Positions 61,861-64,000 of a stretch of 64,000 nt of DNA are shown here, piece by piece. This DNA comes from an uncultured bacterium (GTDB taxonomy: Bacteria; Bacteroidota; Bacteroidia; Bacteroidales; Bacteroidaceae): contig CAJMSE010000003.1 of assembly GCA_905216025.1 (NCBI GenBank), forward strand, positions 110,333 to 174,332. Reading direction: 5' to 3'. Numbering within the stretch: position 1 is the first letter of the stretch; each line of letters opens with the position of its first letter. Under the pieces are notes generated by a model that was not told the DNA's origin, did not search any database, and was given only the letters and a program-made list of their open reading frames with translations. A program made the position numbers and the translations under genes.

Positions 61861-62604
61861 ATGAACGAGAACAACAAGTACATACGCTTCGACTGGGCTG
61901 CCAAGCGGATGCTGCGCGACAAGGCAAACTTCGGCGTGCTCGAAGGACTTGTCACCGTGCTGCTGAACGAGAAGATACACATCATCGAGATTCTCGAGAG
62001 TGAGGCAAACCAGGATGCCGCCGATGACAAGTTCAACCGTGTAGACATCAAGGCAAAGAACAGCAAGGACGAAATAATCATCGTTGAGATACAGCTGACG
62101 CGCGAGCTGTACTATCTTGAACGCATACTGTACGGCGTGGCCAAGGCCATCACCGAGCACATATCGCTCGGCGACAAGTATGACAAGGTCAAAAAGATAT
62201 ACTCCATCAACATACTGTACTTCGATCTGGGGAAAGGAACGGACTATCTGTATCACGGGCAGACCGTCTTCAAAGGCGTCCACACCAACGATACGCTCAT
62301 CATAAACTCCAAGGAGAATAACGTCATAAAGATGAAGTCCCCGGCGGAGATATACCCAGAGTATTTCATCATACGCGTAAACGAGTTCAACAAGGTGGCG
62401 ACGACTCCGCTCGAAGAGTGGCTCGACTACCTGAAGAACGGACACATCAAAGACAACACCACAACCCCGGGGCTGAGCGAGGCCAAGAAAAAGCTGCAAT
62501 ACCTCGCCATGACAAAAGGTGAAAAACTGGCATACGACAGCCTTGAATGGTGGTTTGAAGAACAGATGACGCCGGATCTGCTCGACGAGTTGCACGTTGA
62601 ATAG
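61861..62604 (+). CDS. PD-(D/E)XK nuclease family transposase-like (Rpn-like) protein, C-terminus altered
   Basis: 247 residues. The nuclease core is visible as D62 (NRVDIKAKNS) and E76-x-Q78 (IIIVEIQLTREL), followed by LYGVAKAITEHISLGDKY and IYPEYFIIRVNEFN, typical of the PDDEXK_2/Rpn family abundant in Prevotella. Family members that I recall go on after the KLAYD motif with a helical tail rich in EGREEG repeats to ~300 residues; here the sequence changes to SLEWWFEEQMTPDLLDELHVE and stops. The change lies close to the border with the foreign right-end DNA, so the gene may be truncated by that junction. Confidence 0.75.
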   Translation: MNENNKYIRFDWAAKRMLRDKANFGVLEGLVTVLLNEKIHIIEILESEANQDAADDKFNRVDIKAKNSKDEIIIVEIQLTRELYYLERILYGVAKAITEHISLGDKYDKVKKIYSINILYFDLGKGTDYLYHGQTVFKGVHTNDTLIINSKENNVIKMKSPAEIYPEYFIIRVNEFNKVATTPLEEWLDYLKNGHIKDNTTTPGLSEAKKKLQYLAMTKGEKLAYDSLEWWFEEQMTPDLLDELHVE

Positions 62605-62844
62605 AGTGCCTGAGTTAGCGTTGTCAAGGCTGGCGACCAACGGGAGCCACCCCTATGGGGCTTGGCCTTGACGACGCGGGACTGAGCAGCCATGCTGGAA
62701 TGAGAGGGCAGGAGTGCCAATAGGCCTCCTGCCCTCTTGGTTACCCGAGCAGCTTTCTGCCCTAAAACAAGATATGGCAAAATAGATTTTGCCTATCTTG
62801 CTGGGGACGGATCCCCTAGACCCCTCCGCAGCCAATAGGCTGCA
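62605..62844. other. Structure-rich non-coding segment at the plasmid-like border
   Basis: Three strong inverted repeats follow each other: GCGTTGTCAAGGC / GCCTTGACGACGC (62619-62677), AGAGGGCAGGAG / CTCCTGCCCTCT (62703-62737) and CAAGATATGGCAAAAT / ATTTTGCCTATCTTG (62768-62800). Then GGGGACGGATCCCC. No gene seen. Such density suggests a plasmid origin, transfer origin or junction, but which cannot be told. Confidence 0.5.
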
Positions 62845-62881
62845 ATAAAAAAGCTACCGCCAATGGCAGTAGCTTTTTTAT
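62845..62881 (-). terminator. Terminator of the repL unit
   Basis: AAAAAAGCTAC and GTAGCTTTTTT flank a short CGCCAATGGCA-type loop; usable on both strands and just 3' of the repL operon on the minus strand. Confidence 0.85.
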
Positions 62882-62883
62882 TT

Positions 62884-63105
62884 TTATTGTTCCTGTAGCC
62901 GAAGCGGGTTGGTGGACAATGTTAAAAATTGTTTGATTGTCGAATCAGCGTAACAGGATACATCCCCGTTGCTTTGCAGTTTTAGCCCTAAAAGCTTAGC
63001 ACATACGGCGAATTGCGTGTCACTGAGCGGTATAGCGATTTCTTCGCCGTTGAAATAGACGATCATTTCAGCACCCTCGAAATCAATGCTCTGTGTTATC
63101 GTCAT
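62884..63105 (-). CDS. Small protein downstream of RepL
   Basis: 73 residues (MTITQSIDFEGAEMIVYFNGEE), overlapping the repL end by 23 bp. A strong Shine-Dalgarno AGAAGGAG stands 7-8 nt before the ATG. No family recognised; perhaps a copy-control or accessory plasmid protein. Ends at the terminator. Confidence 0.6.
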   Translation of the reverse strand: MTITQSIDFEGAEMIVYFNGEEIAIPLSDTQFAVCAKLLGLKLQSNGDVSCYADSTIKQFLTLSTNPLRLQEQ

Positions 63106-63670
63106 CGCTAACAGCTCCTTCTATCTGTTTTTGCTCTTGCTGATCTGGCTCTTGCAGCTGGATAGCGTTCGCTTTAACTCTGTTGTGAGTAATCGCGTCT
63201 ACCGGTTCTTCACTTTGGTAATATGATAGCAGGATCTGTCGCTTGTTGTCATTACCTTTCATCAGCAAGTTTGGATTTACCATCCAAACACCATTCTGGA
63301 CCTTTCTGACAAAATCATTTTCCTGCAATTTCTTCATGATCTTGCTGATGGTTGGTTCGCTTACATGCACATCTTTTGCGATTTTCTTATAAGTGCCAAT
63401 GAAAAGATTGCTGCTCTGATCGGTGTTTTCGACGATATAAATAAACACGTCTAATTGTTTATTATCAATGATTCCTAACACTGTAAGAAAGTCCATTAAG
63501 TAGCATTTCCAGAATTGCTTTCTTCCATATGCCCGTTTCGTAATTTGATCGACCCATATTTGTTCACCTGTCTCTGCATCAATCAATTCACGTTTTTTTG
63601 TACCGATTAATGTTTGGGTATTCTTATCGTAACTGGTTCTAATTTGATTTTTTAATTCTTTGCCGTCCAT
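63083..63670 (-). CDS. repL: RepL-type plasmid replication initiator
   Basis: 195 residues matching the Firmicutes RepL family (pIM13 type): GTKKRELIDAETGEQIWVD near the N-terminus, FLTVLGIIDNKQLDVFIYIV, a winged-helix DNA-binding segment (about 94-118, VSEPTISKIMKKLQEND) and GVWMVNPNLLMKGNDNKRQILL. Starts plasmid replication. The start has a near-perfect Shine-Dalgarno (AAAGGTGGTG), unlike genes in the rest of the window, and the gene is far more AT-rich. Expressed from a sigma-A-like promoter. Confidence 0.9.
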   Translation of the reverse strand: MDGKELKNQIRTSYDKNTQTLIGTKKRELIDAETGEQIWVDQITKRAYGRKQFWKCYLMDFLTVLGIIDNKQLDVFIYIVENTDQSSNLFIGTYKKIAKDVHVSEPTISKIMKKLQENDFVRKVQNGVWMVNPNLLMKGNDNKRQILLSYYQSEEPVDAITHNRVKANAIQLQEPDQQEQKQIEGAVSDDDNTEH

Positions 63671-63682
63671 TTTTTCACCACC

Positions 63683-63814
63683 TTTACTAAAATATAAATT
63701 AAGTGCAAATGAAAGTCAATGAAAAAAATCACTTAAATTTAAATTACTTTACTAAATTTGTATTTTAGTAAACACGAAGTACTTGTTAAGTGAACACCTA
63801 ACTATAGTTAAGTG
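63683..63814. repeat. Operator- or iteron-like repeats upstream of repL
   Basis: TTTACTAAA at 63683-63691 and 63748-63756 with an inverted copy TTTAGTAAA at 63764-63772; GTTAAGTG at 63785-63792 and 63807-63814, 22 bp apart, with CACTTAA-type inverted copies near 63702 and 63730. They flank and overlap the repL promoter. Confidence 0.55.
63691..63719 (-). promoter_or_regulatory. Sigma-A-type promoter of repL
   Basis: Minus strand TTGACT (63719-63714), a 17-bp spacer and TATATT (63696-63691). This is the general bacterial consensus, not the Bacteroidetes one used elsewhere in the window. Confidence 0.8.
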
Positions 63815-64000
63815 TCAAAAAGTACCTCAAACCCGCTTGTATCAAGGCTTTCAGCCATTTTTTATTTTCATTTACTCTCTTCTATAGACAAAGGCTAGTA
63901 GATATATAGAATAGATATAGGAATGAGATACCATACTTCACGGGGTAACCAAGGGGAAGGAAGACTTTCGTCATCCTTCCCCGGTTGCCAGTGTGGGCGA
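63815..64000. other. Non-coding right end with hairpin
   Basis: AT-rich sequence followed by a 9-bp hairpin GGGGAAGGA (63953-63961) / TCCTTCCCC (63974-63982). GGGTAACCAAG at 63943-63953 is an inverted copy of 62736-62746. No gene seen before the window ends. Confidence 0.4.

Noticed and set aside
62736..63953. Inverted 11-bp CTTGGTTACCC / GGGTAACCAAG as ends of a transposon around repL
   Set aside because: An 11-bp match in ~1.2 kb can easily arise by chance, there is no target duplication and no transposase; kept only as a remark.
1..64000. tRNA or rRNA genes
   Set aside because: I found no GGTTCGA-type T-arm context or rRNA-like sequence in the intergenic regions that I read.

Overview
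The window looks like a chromosomal segment of a Bacteroidales bacterium, most likely a relatively GC-rich member of the Prevotellaceae. The evidence is: promoters of the Bacteroidetes type (TTTG, about 20 bp, TAnnTTTG), few Shine-Dalgarno sequences, the ilvD-ilvB-ilvN-acyl-ACP thioesterase-ilvC order, a VorB-type ferredoxin oxidoreductase operon starting with a small TPR protein, outer-membrane barrel proteins, a BspA-type LRR protein with a T9SS-like tail, and a LacZ-type GH2 enzyme. The last ~1.4 kb is different: it is AT-rich, has strong Shine-Dalgarno sequences, a textbook -35/-10 promoter and a RepL plasmid replication gene, so it looks like Firmicutes-derived plasmid DNA (integrated, or joined by assembly).

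Layout. 34-5015 (minus): GH2 beta-galactosidase, a phytase/esterase-like secreted protein and a DUF2461 protein. 5331-6921 (plus): patatin-like phospholipase and trmD. 7099-15565 (minus): a five-gene unit of ECF sigma factor, membrane partner, thioredoxin-fold protein lacking its cysteines and two outer-membrane barrels. 15734-17955 (minus): flotillin and NfeD-like pair. 18585-27683 (plus): branched-chain amino acid operon, HIT protein, second GH2 enzyme. 27853-30072: OmpA-like porin and an isolated cobS. 30143-37261 (minus): ffh, folD, TPR protein, ferredoxin, 2-oxoacid:ferredoxin oxidoreductase subunits (the ThDP subunit is broken by an in-frame stop) and an S41 peptidase. 37618-38162: YoeB-type toxin-antitoxin. 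38418-46230 (plus): M24 aminopeptidase, C1 peptidase, recJ, recQ, superoxide dismutase. 46285-50690 (minus): Phe/Tyr biosynthesis operon. 50792-56897 (minus): LRR protein, RNA methyltransferase, TPR protein, Fsr-like exporter. 57052-61362: DUF6249/ECF sigma cluster, second C1 peptidase, NUDIX hydrolase, porin. 61861-64000: PD-(D/E)XK transposase-like protein and the RepL segment.

Most interesting signals. (1) Upstream of pheA there is a complete ribosome-mediated attenuator: a 25-codon leader peptide with nine Phe/Tyr codons in twelve, a 13-bp antiterminator pairing and a competing terminator with a U tract. (2) A 167-bp element occurs three times with the same internal layout of 22-bp units and no net length change, each time upstream of a promoter; two further loci show other 22-bp periodic repeats. 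(3) A MITE-like repeat with 31-45 bp inverted ends has entered several operons, once supplying the N-terminal coding sequence of a gene. (4) The ThDP subunit of the ferredoxin oxidoreductase has both a GDG-to-GDR change and a TGA stop. (5) The right end has foreign expression signals and dense secondary structure next to a PD-(D/E)XK gene whose C-terminus departs from its family.
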